From Chlorokybus atmophyticus (lineage: Eukaryota > Streptophyta > Chlorokybophyceae > Chlorokybales > Chlorokybaceae), in the NCBI GenBank assembly GCA_009103225.1, contig RHPI01002533.1, positions 1,223,692 through 1,287,691 on the forward strand: a DNA stretch of 64,000 nucleotides. Direction: 5' to 3'. Position 1 is the first letter of the stretch, and each line of letters opens with the position of its first letter. The translations under genes were made by a program, and so were the position numbers. Under the pieces are notes generated by a model. The model searched no databases. It saw nothing but the letters and a program-made list of their open reading frames with translations, and had not been told where the DNA came from. Positions 1-13,116 of the stretch are shown one piece after another.

Positions 1-647
1 TTATGCTCTTGATTGGTACTCTGAAAGCGGAACTGGAGCCCTACGCATAGCATGCATTGCAAAGCTGACGCGAAGCAACAACAAGCAATGCTGTGCAAAT
101 GTGCATTACACAACACCGTCATAATAATAGCGCATGTACTCACATCAATCGCAGAAGCGGAAGCAGGAAAGTACTTCACGACCAGTTCGCCAGCCTCCGT
201 GAAGTCGCTTGCTCCGCTGGTCAGGTCGTGCTCCAGTGTAAGCAGCGCGGTCTGCGCTTGCGGAGCTGTTGCTTTGCCGCGGGCGGGATTGCGTGAGGCA
301 AGAGTGTCCAGCTGCGCAACATGAACACAAGTTGGTCGAATCAAATCACATAACACAGCTAACTCACGGTTGATATACAAAGTGGCACAGCGGTTTCCCG
401 GAAAGGACTCTAGAGAACGGGCATGCCGGACTAGTCATATTCAAGCGATTGTGTGCCCAGTGTTGTTAGAAGGCCAAGCATGGAAAGCATAGTGCGGCAC
501 TGAACGCTGTCCTGCCTGCGTGCGCGGGGCCCAGTCCTCATCGTCGAAGCCATCCGCCGACGCGGCTGTCGTCACAGACACCAGCAATGCGAGCAAGCAG
601 AACGAGACGGCCACCGGCACCACCGCCGCCGCCCGACGGCACCTCAT
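1..647 (-). CDS. EMC10-like ER membrane complex subunit (3' end outside window)
   Basis: Read on the minus strand from ATG 645-647. The N-terminus is a clear signal peptide: basic MRCRR, then a hydrophobic run ending near TTAASA, then an acidic GFDDEDW stretch. A second exon, with acceptor near 312 and a strong GTGAGT donor near 149, reads LTLEHDL, then SDFTEAGELVV. This resembles the LEH...F..AG... segment after the signal peptide of plant EMC10. A third exon near 1-40 continues off the window edge. EMC10 is a subunit of the ER membrane protein insertase complex. The donor of exon 1 (near 500) is weak, so that junction is uncertain. An upstream in-frame ATG lies at 675-677. The family call rests on the signal peptide, acidic linker and a short motif, so another secreted or ER protein is possible. 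Confidence 0.45.
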
Positions 648-926
648 CGCCACAATGCCGCTGCAGATGCTATGCACACAGCATGCCTTTCTCTTTGTTG
701 GGAGCGGTGCCCGGGCGTGCTACTTCCATGCTAACCCACAGCGCGCATCTCTCTCGCAAGCGCTTTAGTGTGTGGCTTCAAGGCAGTGGCGGCACCGGCG
801 GAGAGCGACGTAGCGCAGGGTGCAGGCATACAAGCGCTGAGGTGTTGCTTGGTTTCTGCCCTCAGGAAGGAAAGGTCACTTGTCTCGGGACCTAAGGGCT
901 AGCTCGCTGCAGCAGCACCAGCAGCC
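648..926. promoter_or_regulatory. Divergent intergenic region between EMC10-like gene and ROMO1
   Basis: The 279 bp between two oppositely oriented start codons must hold the 5' UTRs and core promoters of both genes. No TATA box is evident. It may be a bidirectional promoter, as at three other gene pairs in this window. Confidence 0.5.
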
Positions 927-1766
927 ATGTCTAGCAGCAGCGACCGGTGCATGAAGACTGTCATGCGGGGCGCTGCTCTTGGCGCTGGGATTGGGGGTGC
1001 TATAGGTATGCTTCCTACAATTTGCGTCGTTGCGCGCAGTTCTTTTGTGCAGGCCAGTAAACAATTGTTCGCAGTGGCCACTGGTATTGCATGCTGATTC
1101 GTTGATTGTTGCTTTGGCATTCGCTGCCAAACATGTTCAACAAGTGCAGTTGCTTGTGAAGGTTGCATGCTGGCACGTTTTCCTGACGCAAACAGTATGC
1201 GTCGGCGCTCGTTGACAAAACAACTGAAACAATTAACATCACGTTCCTGTGCGTACATCCTGCTTGCAAGTCAGCCGCATGCGTACGTGTATATATGATT
1301 TCGTTGCTGCCAGCCATTTGCTGCAAGGCATCACGCAAGCAGAAATGATAGCATTGCATGCACATAGGCCGTCTGCTGGTTTCACTTGACTGGACCCATG
1401 CGCGCATGGAATGCTTACCCACCTGCCCCTGCAGGTGTGATGTATGGCTCTTTTGAAGCGTTTCGCTACAAGGTACGCAGTAAAGCTATGAAAGTATCAC
1501 TAACGTGATGCACAGTGAGGTGCACTTACAACGTCATCAAGGCCCCAAGTGGTGAAGTCTTGGATGCAAATTGGGGAGCGCGTTGCATGCATTCAAGTGC
1601 ATGAGATGCATTGTGGCAGCGAAACTGACAACCAATGGCATGCACTGGGCAGGTGCCAGGCTTGTTCAAGCTGCGCTACATTGGGCAACAGACTTTGGGG
1701 ACTGCCGCTGCTTTCAGTGTCTTGCTAGGAGCAGGCTCGATTATCCGGTGCGGGCGTCACGATTGA
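927..1766 (+). CDS. ROMO1: ROMO1/Mgr2-family mitochondrial inner membrane protein
   Basis: Three exons, 927-1005, 1435-1472 and 1653-1766, join in phase to a 76-residue protein. It begins MSSSSDRCMKTVMRGAALGA and contains GAIGVMYGSFEAFRYK, then GLFKLRYIGQQTLGTAAAF and the C-terminal GSIIRCGRHD. Two glycine-rich hydrophobic helices flank the conserved YGSFEAFR loop. This is the architecture and length (about 75-80 aa) of ROMO1, known as Mgr2 in fungi, which gates lateral release of preproteins at the TIM23 translocase. The start is the first ATG before the conserved MKTVMRGAALG block. The introns (429 and 180 bp) have GT-AG ends. Identification is secure from near full-length similarity. Confidence 0.93.
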
Positions 1767-2726
1767 TGTAGCTGCAAACTCAACTTTGAACACTGCATTC
1801 CAAGCTGATGCCGCCGTCGTAAATGCCAACTCGCCTTGACGACAAAACCCCCTCAATGTTCCAGCCATTGCAAACGGTTTGCTCCAAAGGATGTAGCGAC
1901 CGTCAATGACAACAAGCCAAGGTGGTGGTTCAGCATTTTTGGGATGCAGCTGGGGGCATGCTGACAGCGGTTTCATGCTTAGCTTAGAAGGGAACAGCAA
2001 TAATTGTTGCTAAGTTTAGTGCAGTAACGCCTGGAGTCTGGTGCAGACCCATGCTTGGATGAAAATGCCTCAATCTAGGCATGTTTCCCTCCCATTGGTG
2101 CCGGTGCGGGTCATTTGCACAGCCTTTTGTTGTGAAGTGTCTATTTGCCTGTCGGCAACTGTTGGGAAAGTGTGGAGCTGTTGCTGGTGCTTGCAAGGGT
2201 GTCCACTGATGTTGTGAAAATAAGGGGCATGGTGCTGTGCCAGCATGGATGGTATACAAAAGGGGTGTGCTGGTATGCGTGTAGATCAGCCTGCGCAAGG
2301 GTGTGGCGTGCACACGAGTGCTTTTTGAGCCGCATGTGTGGCTCTGTGCATCAGAATGAGCAAACTGTCATGACAATGTACTTTGCCATGTTGGAGGTAG
2401 CACACCAGGCAGTCGCCCTGGTTCTTTAAGTATCAAACACAACTGCTCCAAGAAACCAGCAATCGGCAACTCTTAATTACGGGATCGTTTATACAATTAT
2501 ACTAGGGAGATAGCTGCTAGCCTTCCATGCAAGGAGAGCTTGCATGTGGCCATGACTACGCAGCTAGTGAACCGCTACAACCTCTATCACTATCCACCTC
2601 TATCACTACCCTTGTACTGTAGCATTACATAGTTTATGGAAGCCCTTCAACCAAAATCAACTAACAAACCTCCGGCCGGCAACATGAGCGCCTCATATCT
2701 CTCCCCAGATGCACCTGGTACCAGTC
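1767..2726. other. Convergent 3' intergenic region
   Basis: This lies between the ROMO1 stop and the stop of the minus-strand glutamine-rich gene, so it should hold both 3' UTRs. Short open frames occur on both strands but none has splice context or a recognisable domain. A small CTATCACTA duplication sits at 2583-2610. Confidence 0.5.
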
Positions 2727-4450
2727 TCAGCGAAACCACTGGTTGGCAGCCTGTTGCGGAGGATACTCCTGCAAAACTTGCTGCTGGTAGACAAACAGTG
2801 AGTGCAAGTGCTGATGCTCTTGCTGCTGCTGTTGTTGTTGCTGCTGCTGCTGTTGCTGCTGCTGCAACTGTTGTTGCTGCAGCTGTAGCTGTATTTGCTG
2901 TTGTTGTTGTTGTTGTTGTTGTTGTTGCTGCTGCTCTTGTAGCTGCTGCTGTTGTTGAAGTGACAAGAAGCGCTGGGCAGCAGCAAGGCGCGCATGATCA
3001 ACATCATCTGTGCTGACCAGTGACGGGCATGATGCTACCCGGAACATGCCGCCCATGCCCTGTCGCACAGCTGCGGACGGGACTGCAACATTCACCGCCG
3101 GCATTCTTGCCAAATCGCCTGCTTCTGGATGGAAGTAGGGCGAGGAACCAACATAAGAAGGCGCAGCTCCTGACTCATCAGCGCGTGCAGCTGGTGCAGC
3201 CTGTGCATGGACAAGCGCGTTAGTACAACTTATCACCAGCCAGCAGGACAACCAACCAGTTTGCAAACACCCATGACAATTGCATGTTTGTTTTTTTGTT
3301 CACCATATGGTGTGCTGCAGTATTGCAACCTCGCTACTGAACCGTGCTTAGTGTGTTGGCTCGGCGCAGCGGCGCACTCATCACGGTTGTATGTGCTTGG
3401 CCTAACGAGTTTTGTTTTCGAGCATCTTGTTAACGAATTGCGCACAAGTTCTGACACTCATCATCCCATGCAAAACTGCATGAATTTGTCAATCTGCCTG
3501 CCCTGAAGCTGCGCTAACTTTCATCTCTGAACTATCAACCACAGTGACACACATGGAAGGTCAGATATGCATGACCCTTGCATGCACACAGCTGAATAAG
3601 GCCCTTGCTTAGCCTTCCTTGCAGCAAAACTCCTTCATTACTGAATGCCACAAGTCAATTCACTCACCGATAGGCACACATAACATGCAATTCACACTCG
3701 CCTCCAATGGACACCAAGCTGTCTATTCCCGAAACCCTGTCCAGCTTAACATGATGTGCCGGCTAGTCTACACATCTCTACTGACAAGCTGCACCATGTC
3801 ATGGGCAATAGCGCAACATCACAGTACCCACGGACGACGACAATGTGTTGCTTGCCGCTAAAACCGCAAACAGACGTACATGTAGCTCAAGGGTTATGCG
3901 AGTTCCAAGCAGCACACTTCTTGATGTGTACTTATGAAGCAAGACTTGCAGCGCCATGGTATTGCCAAATGAGTTCCATTCAGCTCACCAAAAAGTTTGG
4001 TGACCTGAGCCTGGCCATCAGTGCTACTAGAGCTCAAACACTCTCACAAGACCGTTGTTTTGCGGAGTCTGTGTAGAGAGCAAGAGCAAATGCGGACAAT
4101 GCAGCACAGTCTGGCAAAGTCTTGCTTACAGGTGGTTGTTGCTGCCACGTGGCAGGCGCGGGCGAGGGCGAAGGGGAGGGGGACGGCGAGGGGAAAAGGA
4201 GCGGGCTGTCGGGGCTGTTGGCGCTGCCAACAGACGCACGATAGCGCTTGGCGAAAGGCCCCGGGGAGGAAGACGAGGCGTCTTGCTGCTGGCGCTGCAG
4301 CAGCTGCGCCTCCAGCAGCTCCGCCTCATCCCCCTTGCGCTTCGATCCGGTGTGGGCCGAGGCGGAGGCGGAGGCGGAGGCGGAGGCAGACGCTCCGCCC
4401 CACATGATGGCGGCCGCCTGCATTGCCCCGTTTCCGCCTTCGCCCAACAC
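2727..4450 (-). CDS. Glutamine-rich low-complexity protein, possible nuclear/transcriptional factor
   Basis: Two exons are supported: 4130-4450 (ATG at 4450) ending in a GTAAGC donor, and 2727-3200 after a CCATGCACAG acceptor. They join in phase 0. The N-terminal exon has a Ser-Ala dipeptide run, a basic SKRKGDEAELLEAQLLQRQQQ-like segment and a Ser-Pro dipeptide run. The second exon has a moderately conserved-looking stretch (SPYFHPEAGDLARMP) and then an interrupted polyglutamine tract of about 60 residues, ending PPQQAANQWFR. Such composition is common in transcriptional coactivators, but no DNA-binding domain is visible and no family is recognised. The 929-bp intron could hide further exons. 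The upstream region 4451-4720 is GC-rich and probably 5' UTR/promoter. Confidence 0.55.
2812..2960. repeat. Interrupted CAG/CTG (polyglutamine-coding) tract
   Basis: A run of CTG, TTG, GTT and GCT triplets on the plus strand reads as CAG/CAA (glutamine) on the minus strand in frame with the gene at 2727-4450. CAA interruptions and a few Leu, Glu and Ile codons break the repeat. This is typical of a tolerated coding microsatellite. Confidence 0.85.
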
Positions 4451-5159
4451 CGCCGCCAGCCTCCGCCCGTTTCAACACCCCAGCCCGCCTACCACCATGT
4501 GCCCCTCGTCCTTGCTTACGGGACGCCCCCACCACCCCACCCCCTCTCCCACGGCCCTCTCCAACACCAGCTCCGCTCCTCCTCCCCCTCCTGGCCGGCG
4601 GCAGCGGCGGCGACAGGGACACCAGCGAGCTAGCTGCTGACCTGGCAAACTATAGCCACCAAAAGCCCTGATAGCTGTTGGGGTTGGGGCGGGTCGCCAG
4701 TAAGGAAAAGGCAAGTCTGACAAAGTTTTGCGGATATCGGCTTGCTGTGGCTCTATAGAGCGCCGACAAACCGCGGATCCTCAAAAACGTTTACTGGATT
4801 TGCTGAATGCCAGGCCGGAGATAATCCGAGCGCTAGCTGTGTCCCTCGTTTCAGGGCCTGAGCTTAGCTGTTTGCTCAGCAAAAGTTACCTGTGCACGCG
4901 CGCGCGAGCTGCTCCCTTCGATGCATTCTGGCGAGTCTAGTCTGCAAGCAGCGCCTTTTTGTGCGCAGCGTGCGTTGCGCGGCCAATTGCGCCCCCTCAA
5001 CTTGTGCGCGCCACCGTTCTATGGAGACGAGGTTTCGCGCGATACGGCCACAGATCTGGCCTGCAATGACTGCATGGATGTCCGCAGTGACATGGACGAG
5101 GTCCTTGTGGCCCATGACTCATGGCCGATACCGCCTTTGCATGTTTGCATGTTAGCCTT

Positions 5160-7070
5160 TTTTCGCTAGTTAAGAACACTGACTCAAGAGTTCTACAAAT
5201 GTCAGTGAGGCTCCATGTCAGTGTGAGCGATTGAGTTATCGAGTCAATGATTTGTTACCCCAATAATGTCAGCGGTAATAAGTAAGTTGAGCAAGCGAGC
5301 CTGTGCTTTGGCGTTGACATTCATTTGTTTCAAAAACATCTAATTATAATAAACATATCAAATATACATAGACGATTTTAATTATTAACAGATTGCTATA
5401 TCAATCACAAGTGACATAATTATGGTATTGTTAACATATATTCATTACGAGCTTTAGCAAAGTTTAATTATTAATAATGTCTTGTCTGTTAATGCGGCTT
5501 GTGTATTTTTTGAGTATACAACTTATGTATACAAGTGTACATAAGTTGTGATCGACATTGTGGATGCGTATAATTTTAACATTTACGAAACTTGCGCACA
5601 ATTATCGTCACGTACAAAGGACTGGCTTAAGTTGCTTTCTGTTTCTTACTTCTGTGGTGAGTAAGAAAATCTAAGTGAGATTTTCGTGTAGTCATGGTGT
5701 GCACCTGGCATACGTGCTCCTAAAGTTACTTCTTATCATGATGCACTTAGTGCATAAGGACATAGCAGCCACACAAGGCACTGTCTACCAGTATGTACAG
5801 GACTGGTCAGTGCCAATGCGCATTGCCGCACAGGCAGCATGTGTGCTACCTATTTTGATGTGTCAAAGGGTGGACAAAGTCAGCCTATGCATAAAAAGCA
5901 AGACCTTGTTAGACTTCCTATATGCTTGATCGGAGAACAGAGGGTAGTACAAAGGCTACCACCTTGTGATGGCAATCAGTTGCTGGCCTTGTCGAGCTAC
6001 TTATGTGTGGGGTGCCTGCTGAAGCTGTTGAAGGGTGCTCTACCCAATTAAGTCTTTGTAGGGTGTTGCTTGTTGCAAGGTGTGCTATAAATTGCACTGC
6101 TTGTGCGGAGATTATTTGACCCTCGCTAGCAAGTAAATGGGGGGTGAATGTGGCAATTATAAATTAATTTAACTTTTTACCACTCGTACATATAATGTTG
6201 TAATACATGCTTTGGCTTCAGCCAATGAACACCCAATTGGTAATTGACATTAACTGCACTAACGTGAGATGCCAAGGCTTGCTTGTCACTCCATTTTAAA
6301 CTAAGTATATCATTACATGACCTAACGAGAACTTACAAAAACTTACTGCACGTACGTGTACACGCGCAAAATATTTACAACCGCGTGGTTATTCACAGTT
6401 TATGGGTACTTAAAACCCAATGCAAGATGTTCACAAGTTGCGTGTAAATTAGGTTAATCCATACGAAATGCGTTGAGCGCAAGTAGCTGAGTAAAGAGCA
6501 TTGCTTTTTATCTATTTGCTTGTTAAACCAGCAACATCTCGCATATATTTGCGTGGTATATGATAAACATGGAATACATGTATCAAGATCAATCGTACAG
6601 CATTTTGATTACATAATGCCGGGTTATAAAATTTTTTCCCTTACGACTGATCATCAAATGTAATCATCGTAAAATTCAATGATATTCATTATAGCATACT
6701 CACATTTACATGTTTTATGCATGTTTATGTTTAATGTGATTTAATCCCGTAATTCTTGCAATACTTTCACGTGTGCATAGTTTTGAGGGCACGATACAAC
6801 ACGTAAATGGGACATCAAACATAAGGCTCATAGTGAGTTGACTCCAAATGTTATACATATTATATAATTTATTGTGTGGACCAAAGTTCACAAATAACAT
6901 TAGTTGTAAACTTCACACAAGGCTTGTATGTTACGTCATGTCATCATCATTTGTCTTCCAACGAAAGCCCTGCTGTATGTGCACGTGCTTAGATGTAAAG
7001 CAATCTCATCAACGTTAAGCATCACACTTGTAAACTCATGTATCAAAACCTTTGGATGGTACGAGACTTT
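5160..7070. other. AT-rich island without recognisable genes
   Basis: Base composition drops sharply to about 35-40% GC with abundant stop codons in all frames and many short TA-rich words. No long open frame, splice-bounded exon or repeat family is visible. The adjoining stretch 4451-5160 is GC-rich and probably 5' flank of the glutamine-rich gene; I see no gene in it. It ends at a poly-C run at 7081-7090. Confidence 0.6.
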
Positions 7071-7090
7071 GGTTGTCAATCCCCCCCCCC

Positions 7091-7740
7091 CGGCTCAGGG
7101 CGCATAGGCGCACGTGCATGGCCCAATTTAGCTTGCGACGTGGCATTAAGCGCGTTCACCCGTCGACGCTTGTGACACAGCCACCGTCGGTCAACGCCTG
7201 TCGACGGTGACGGCGATGGCGATGGCGGACGCCCCGCACCGTGCTGCACCGGCGGATCTCTCTGTCGACCCTCGGCAATCAAGCAGTCAGTCAGTCGCTT
7301 CAAAATCAGCGCCATTTCTGCGCACTGAGGCGTTGACTGGCAGCAGCAGTGGTGGTGGCGGCGACGGCAGTGGCGTTGGCAGAGGAGGCGGCGGGGGTAG
7401 AGGTGGGGCTGGAGGCGGTGACTGAGGTGCAGGCGGCGGGAGCGTTCAGTGGGTCGCTCTTTAGCGGATTGAAGTGGGAAGGAGGCTGCGCGGACACTCG
7501 TTCAGTACAGTGTCAACCAGTGCGGTGGTCGAGCGCATGTGCGTGCTTGGGGCTAGGGTATTTTGAATCAGGGGTAGGTTTGGCTGAAGCAACCTGTGCG
7601 TGGCGTAGATCACACGGACCAGCAGTACGTAGACTGACAGATGACCTGTGTTGCAGAGAGTCACCTGGCCGATGGTGTCCTGCAGTAACACCTTGGTGAC
7701 AATTGGACTGCGGTGACATTGCCGAGCCTGGTGAGTGATT
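7091..7740. other. GC-rich patch with short open frames, unresolved
   Basis: A GC-rich block between AT-rich DNA and a trinucleotide repeat. Open frames exist on both strands (63 codons at 7306-7497 minus, 72 codons at 7207-7425 plus), Ala/Ser/Thr- or Gly-rich from a GGC/GGT repeat at 7345-7440. Nothing is recognisable, and strand cannot be chosen. It may be a small orphan gene or promoter-type CpG-like sequence. Confidence 0.3.
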
Positions 7741-7744
7741 GGGC

Positions 7745-8035
7745 TCGTACTACTGCTACAACCAGAGTGCTACGATTGATGTAACTACCACTACCACCTG
7801 TGCTAATGTGCAACCATATTGCTGCTAATACTCATATTACCATTAATACTGCAACAGCTGCTGCTGGTACTACGACTACAACCAGAGGTTGCTGTTACGA
7901 GTACTACCATTGATATAATTACTAAAGCTATTACTAATAATTACTAAAGCTATTACTAATACTACAACTAGTAGTAGCACCAGTACTGTTACGACCACTA
8001 TACTGCTACTGGTGCTACTGCTGTTACTACCAAGT
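7745..8035. repeat. Degenerate ACT/TAC trinucleotide repeat region
   Basis: About 290 bp built mostly from ACT, TAC, GCT and CCA triplets with an imperfect internal duplication (ATTACTAAAGCTATTACTAA occurs twice in tandem around 7917-7957). Stops interrupt every frame, so it is not coding. It resembles an old microsatellite that has decayed. Confidence 0.7.
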
Positions 8036-8240
8036 CGTTGCCACAAGAAATGAACCCGCTCCATCACCATGACATATGTTTATTCGTCACAGTAGCAGTA
8101 CCCTTTGCCATACTTGAGCCTTGTCCCCTTGTCCCCTTTCCCTCTGTGCGCGTGTCTGCGTGTCTGTGGGGTGGGGCGTGCTTGTGCTTGGCTGTATTTG
8201 GGAAAGGTGCGGAGAGCATACAAGTGTTTCATGTCCAAAC

Positions 8241-11200
8241 ATGGCACCGGCGGCAGACACTCCAGCGAGTCCGACCGGGACGGTCGCAAACCCTACGGTG
8301 CTTGCGCCCCTGGACATGACCGTGAACAGCCCTAAGAACCCTGATGAGTTCGTCGAGAGGCTGCTCACCCGCACAGCACATGCCAAGAAGAAAATCTCGC
8401 TTGACGACCTTGCCGCGTGCCCAACAAGCCGTAAGTGTCTCTATCTAGTTGCCCAAAGCATTAGGCCAGTTGCAGCACTTGCACAGGAAGCGAGGAAAAT
8501 TCAATTGGTGTACTTGAGTTGCGTGAAGGGAGCGATGAAGTTGTCTTGTATGTCTGAACAACAGCTACTGGCGGAAGGCCTCTCATAGTCACAAGCCCGC
8601 GCTCACTGGAAGCATGCCTTATTCACGGCATTGACCCGGAGGAGTTGGTGTACAGGTGCGTGACTGTGTGCGATTGGCTTGCTCAATGCTGCAATGCGAG
8701 TTGATTGCAAGCTGTGTTCAAACTGTGTACAGATTGTCAACTACTAACAACGCACTGCGGCCACCAGGCCAGTTGAGTCCTTTGCTGAAAGGAATCTAAG
8801 CGTGCAGCTTCAGGAGCTCAAATTCCAGCACCATGAAGAGAAGCGCAAAGGTCAGTGACGCATTTGTCATCAGTTTCAGCAATGCTATGCGCTGCCTTGT
8901 GACTGAACAACACACGCGCTGCAGAGAAGCTGCACAAGGTGCAAAAGGAGCGTGAGCAGCTCATGGCGGAGGAGATGGCTGGTCACACAGTGTCTCACAC
9001 TGACCGCAGCCCTGGCTCGCCTGGCCCCAACTCCCCGAGCAACATTGACAGGTCATCAGATATGGTCGAAAAGGTGGGTCAACGCTGGTATCAGAGTCAT
9101 TATATTACTACTTGTATTGTAGTACACGTAGTACTATATTCTGTATACTATATGTTGGTAGCACAGAGTTCTTTGACCCCTGCGGTTAATTCGACACACT
9201 GGCACAATCATGCTGTGAACCACCATATCAATTTATCTGCTTTAAGTGTGTTGAATAAGAAGAACTTCTGATGCCGCACACTGTGCAACCTGCAGGAGAA
9301 GAAGCGGCTAGAAGCTCTGCAGCGGCGACAGCAGAAGGAGATAGAAAACATGATCAACTATGAGACACGGCGGCAGGTAAGCACTCGTGCATTGCTGGAT
9401 ATTTCGTGCAGCTCTTGCTGCTGCGATGATGTGAATGACTGGCGCTTGATGTGTCGCAGGCACTAAGTCATGAAGCGCAAATGAAGATTGAGCGGCAAAA
9501 AGAGAAAGAACAGCAGCAGGTCAGCGCATGACATGACGTAGATTCATCTTCAATTGTGGTGCTTCTTTGGCGGCATTGCCTGCTGGGAAGCATGTGTGTG
9601 ATAACCGCTGCTTCGCAGATTGCAGAGCTTGCCAGGAGAGAACGAGAATGGCAGGAGCAAATGCGACTACGGGACCTGCAGCGCTTACAAGAGGTCTGTA
9701 CTGAGAAAACCTGCAAGGTATCAGCAGCTGTCCTTTACAGGCTTTCAAGCAAACATACGGTTGCAGGAGGAAGAGCTTGAAAGGCGCGCAAAGCAGATGG
9801 CTGCCGAGCAATACATGCAGGAGCTGGCACGTCAGAAGGCGGAGATTGAGAAGCAGAAGCAACGCCAGCGGGAAGCTGCAGCACGCCAGACCGAACGCTC
9901 AGCAAAGCAGGAGGCCCTTCGTCAGGTCAGAAGACTCATTCTGGAGGCACACTTGTAACAGACACTCTTGTGACAGTTGGTGTGAACTGGACGCTTGGAA
10001 GATGAGATTCTGATGTTGCCTCTGTTGCTCTGTTGCAGGCCAACGAGCGAGCGCAGGCAGAACAGCAGGAAGCGCTGCGCAGGCGGCAAGAGGAGATTGC
10101 AACAAGAGATGAGGAGAGACAGAATGCGTTGGAAGAGCAGCGCCGACAGCGCAACCAAGCCAACCAAGAGGTGTGCACAGACAGTTGGCATCTGGTGGTC
10201 CAAAACATACATGCTAGGAGGGTGCATCCATACTGGTTCTCTGCGCATAACAAGGATTCGTTGCAACTGACGCTGGCAACACTTGTGCTTGCTGCCCAGG
10301 CGCGGGAAAAGGCGGAAGAGCGCATCAAAGGCGCGCTAGACAACAGTCGACGCATCATGGAGAAGCGGATGGAAGAGTATGAAGTGAAGCAGCGCGCTGC
10401 AGACCAGAAGCAGGTTTGTGCTTGACCATATGTTACTGGAAGGTGTAAGTGCTGAAATGACAGGCTCACAACCAATGCGCCTTGTGCAGCAAGAGATGGA
10501 GCAAGAGCGGCGCGAGTTGGAGATGCAGAAGAGGCAGCAAGAAGCAATGAAGGCTGAGCAGCGCAGGTACGCCGTTGGTTTGATGACCTGCGAGTCAGTG
10601 CCATAGCAACAGAAGTGTTTGCCTGACTCAAACTATATGGTTGCAGGGCTGTGTACTTTGAAGCCCAGCGTGAAGAGCAACGACGAAAAGAGATGCTTAT
10701 TGCAAAGGTAACCTTTGGCTTGATCTCAACAGAAATCTGTGTTGGTTGTGCAGACTTGGCTAATGCAGTCTAGTTTGCACCCTATGCGCAGGCTGCGGAG
10801 GCTGAAAGGGTGCTGCAGCAAGTGAAGGTGGCCACTGCCCGTGAAATCCAGCAGCGGTCAGTAGCACGCCGGTTGGACCGACAAGATAAGCAGGACAAGG
10901 TTGAGAGCATGAAGCGCATGCAGGTGCGAGGACACGGCCCGTCGTAAAGCATGAAGCTTGGGTGCTATCTGCAGGAGTTGACGCATACACATGTCTCAGC
11001 TAACCACTTGCAAGCCTTCTTTGGTCCTCTGTTTGCAGGCGTATCAGCGGCGTCTCATGCTAGAAAAGATTGAGAGCGAAACAGATCGCGCTCGTTCACT
11101 GCTGGAAGCCAGAGCCGCCCTTCAAGAACAACGCAAGCTAGCAAACGTGATGTCTTCAATCCATCGGCAGCGACTCATTGAAAGAATGGAGCAAACTCAG

Positions 11201-11494
11201 GTATTCGGCGTGTGAGCAAGTTATGTGCTATACTGTTTGAAGCAAGTCGCATGTAGAAGGTTCATCGTGTTGGCTTTCAAGAATCTGGGCTTGTTGTCCT
11301 TGAAATGTTGCTGTCATGTTTCATGCACGCCTGTGTGCAATGGCTTTCTGTTCACGACACGTCCAAAGGAGAAAAGGATTGCTGCATTGTGTGCACAGGT
11401 CACAAAGAAGTGGAGACAACTGGATGCAGACTTGCGACAGCTCAACGCGGATGCATTCAACCCTCTGGCACAAAGCAAAAGCCACAACAAATAA
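8241..11494 (+). CDS. CCDC177-like coiled-coil protein
   Basis: Fifteen exons join with consistent phase to 545 residues: 8241-8430, 8589-8655, 8768-8850, 8925-9073, 9296-9376, 9460-9519, 9619-9693, 9767-9925, 10039-10170, 10300-10413, 10490-10566, 10647-10707, 10792-10923, 11039-11200 and 11399-11494. A short disordered N-terminus (MAPAADTPASP) leads to TSPRSLEACLIHGIDPEELVYRP, a motif I recognise from CCDC177-type proteins of flagellated protists and animals. It is followed by about 400 residues of highly charged Glu/Arg/Gln coiled coil. The upstream ATG at 8231 is in another frame and closes quickly. Function is not established; a ciliary or cytoskeletal role is inferred from family distribution. 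Confidence is high that this is one gene, moderate on family. Confidence 0.8.
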
Positions 11495-11639
11495 AGCAGC
11501 AAACAGGCATTGAGAGGACAGCACTGTTCGTTAACTCGATAGTACCGTTAGGTTTAGAACATACCATAGCTACATTACCATGTATTAAACCTACCAACTA
11601 ACTTGTCTGGCCGCATTGGCCTGGTAGGGAGGCTGTCCT

Positions 11640-13073
11640 TTAGCTGAGGTGAACATGCCCTACGAAATTCAAATAGCTCGCTGTTTTACCCCACAACTGA
11701 ATGCGCGTAAAAAGAACGACATACGCACACAACATCATGAAGCAATGTACAGTGTATAACCAACAAGCAGTGTGTACGTACATACACGCTCCATGTTGGT
11801 TATAAGTTCGCAATAGCCATGGGCATCACTCGGTATCATCATGCCCTGAATGCATCAATGGATCCGTGTTTACATAAAAGTGAAAGAGTATCAGATTTGT
11901 GCATATATAGGAATTTCACGCTTTTAACTTCATGATGCTGATTACTAGTAATTATGCAATTTTTCTCTCAATGATTATTATCCGTAGTTGCAACGTACGT
12001 AATTAAGACTGTAGCGGATTGGCCACTGCAATTATCACAACAGCATCAACAAGCTTGTTACAATGTGTGGATTCAATGTTTATGATTTTGCGTTCAATGC
12101 GTCATTGATTGCCAATGTGAATGCAAACAAGTACGTTCATTGGCAGCTGAACACTGTTAAGAGGTCGTCCATCTTTATAGCACATATATGTTAATCACAC
12201 AAGCTCATGGTAATTGTACAATTGAAGTAAAAACTCGGGAAATGAATTTAGAGATTACAACTTTAAAGTTACTACATGATGCACGATTCAACCCTATTTG
12301 CGGGTAACTATTACTATAACACAAAATCGTGTATAAAACGCTTGCACTGCTTGAAGTTGCTTTCTAGCAATGACACCATTGATGATGCTAATATGTCTTT
12401 CATAAGTACTACGCAAATTCATCAATTTGTTAACGTCACAACAAGTTGTACATTTTTATGTATGCAATTTCAATTGTCGCAAATATGTTTAATGCTTAAA
12501 ATTGTCCAAATTTACAAGTGATAGCATGCATAGAGATACAACAAACGTATATAAACAATAAGCTGTGCATTTGCAATCAATGGACGGTCCACATAAATAT
12601 GCCACAGAAGCAAAAAACATGTCAAACATAGCATATAATGGTTGTAATTGCGCCATGATATACGTATGTATCATCTATAGCTATTCAAGTAATGGCTTTG
12701 CATTGTTAAATATGTTTGCATGCATGCAAAAGCTAGCCCCACGAGTGAGGATGGCGTATCAGGCTGACACTATCAGCAGATCGGTTATGTACAGGATAAT
12801 TTCCTTATAAGTAAGTTACCCAATGTATTAGTTAATTTACTTATAAATAGATTAACCAGTATGTAATATTGGTTAAATAATGCCCACATCGTTAACATAA
12901 ATGCAATTCTTCTGTGTTACAGCAAGGTTTATGTAACCCCTTTGCACTACAGCAAGTTGTAAACACCAAAGGACAGTACACCTAATGCAATGTTATACAG
13001 TTAAGGGCCTCTGGTGTAATCCAGCAGCAATGATGCAATTTTGCAATACATGTGAAGATAAATGCAGCACAAT

Positions 13074-13116
<43 letters not shown>

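Noticed and set aside
2693-3007. Asn/Ser-rich and Ala/Val-rich frames over the CAG tract
   Set aside because: Alternative frames of the same triplet repeat; only the polyglutamine frame continues into splice-compatible sequence.
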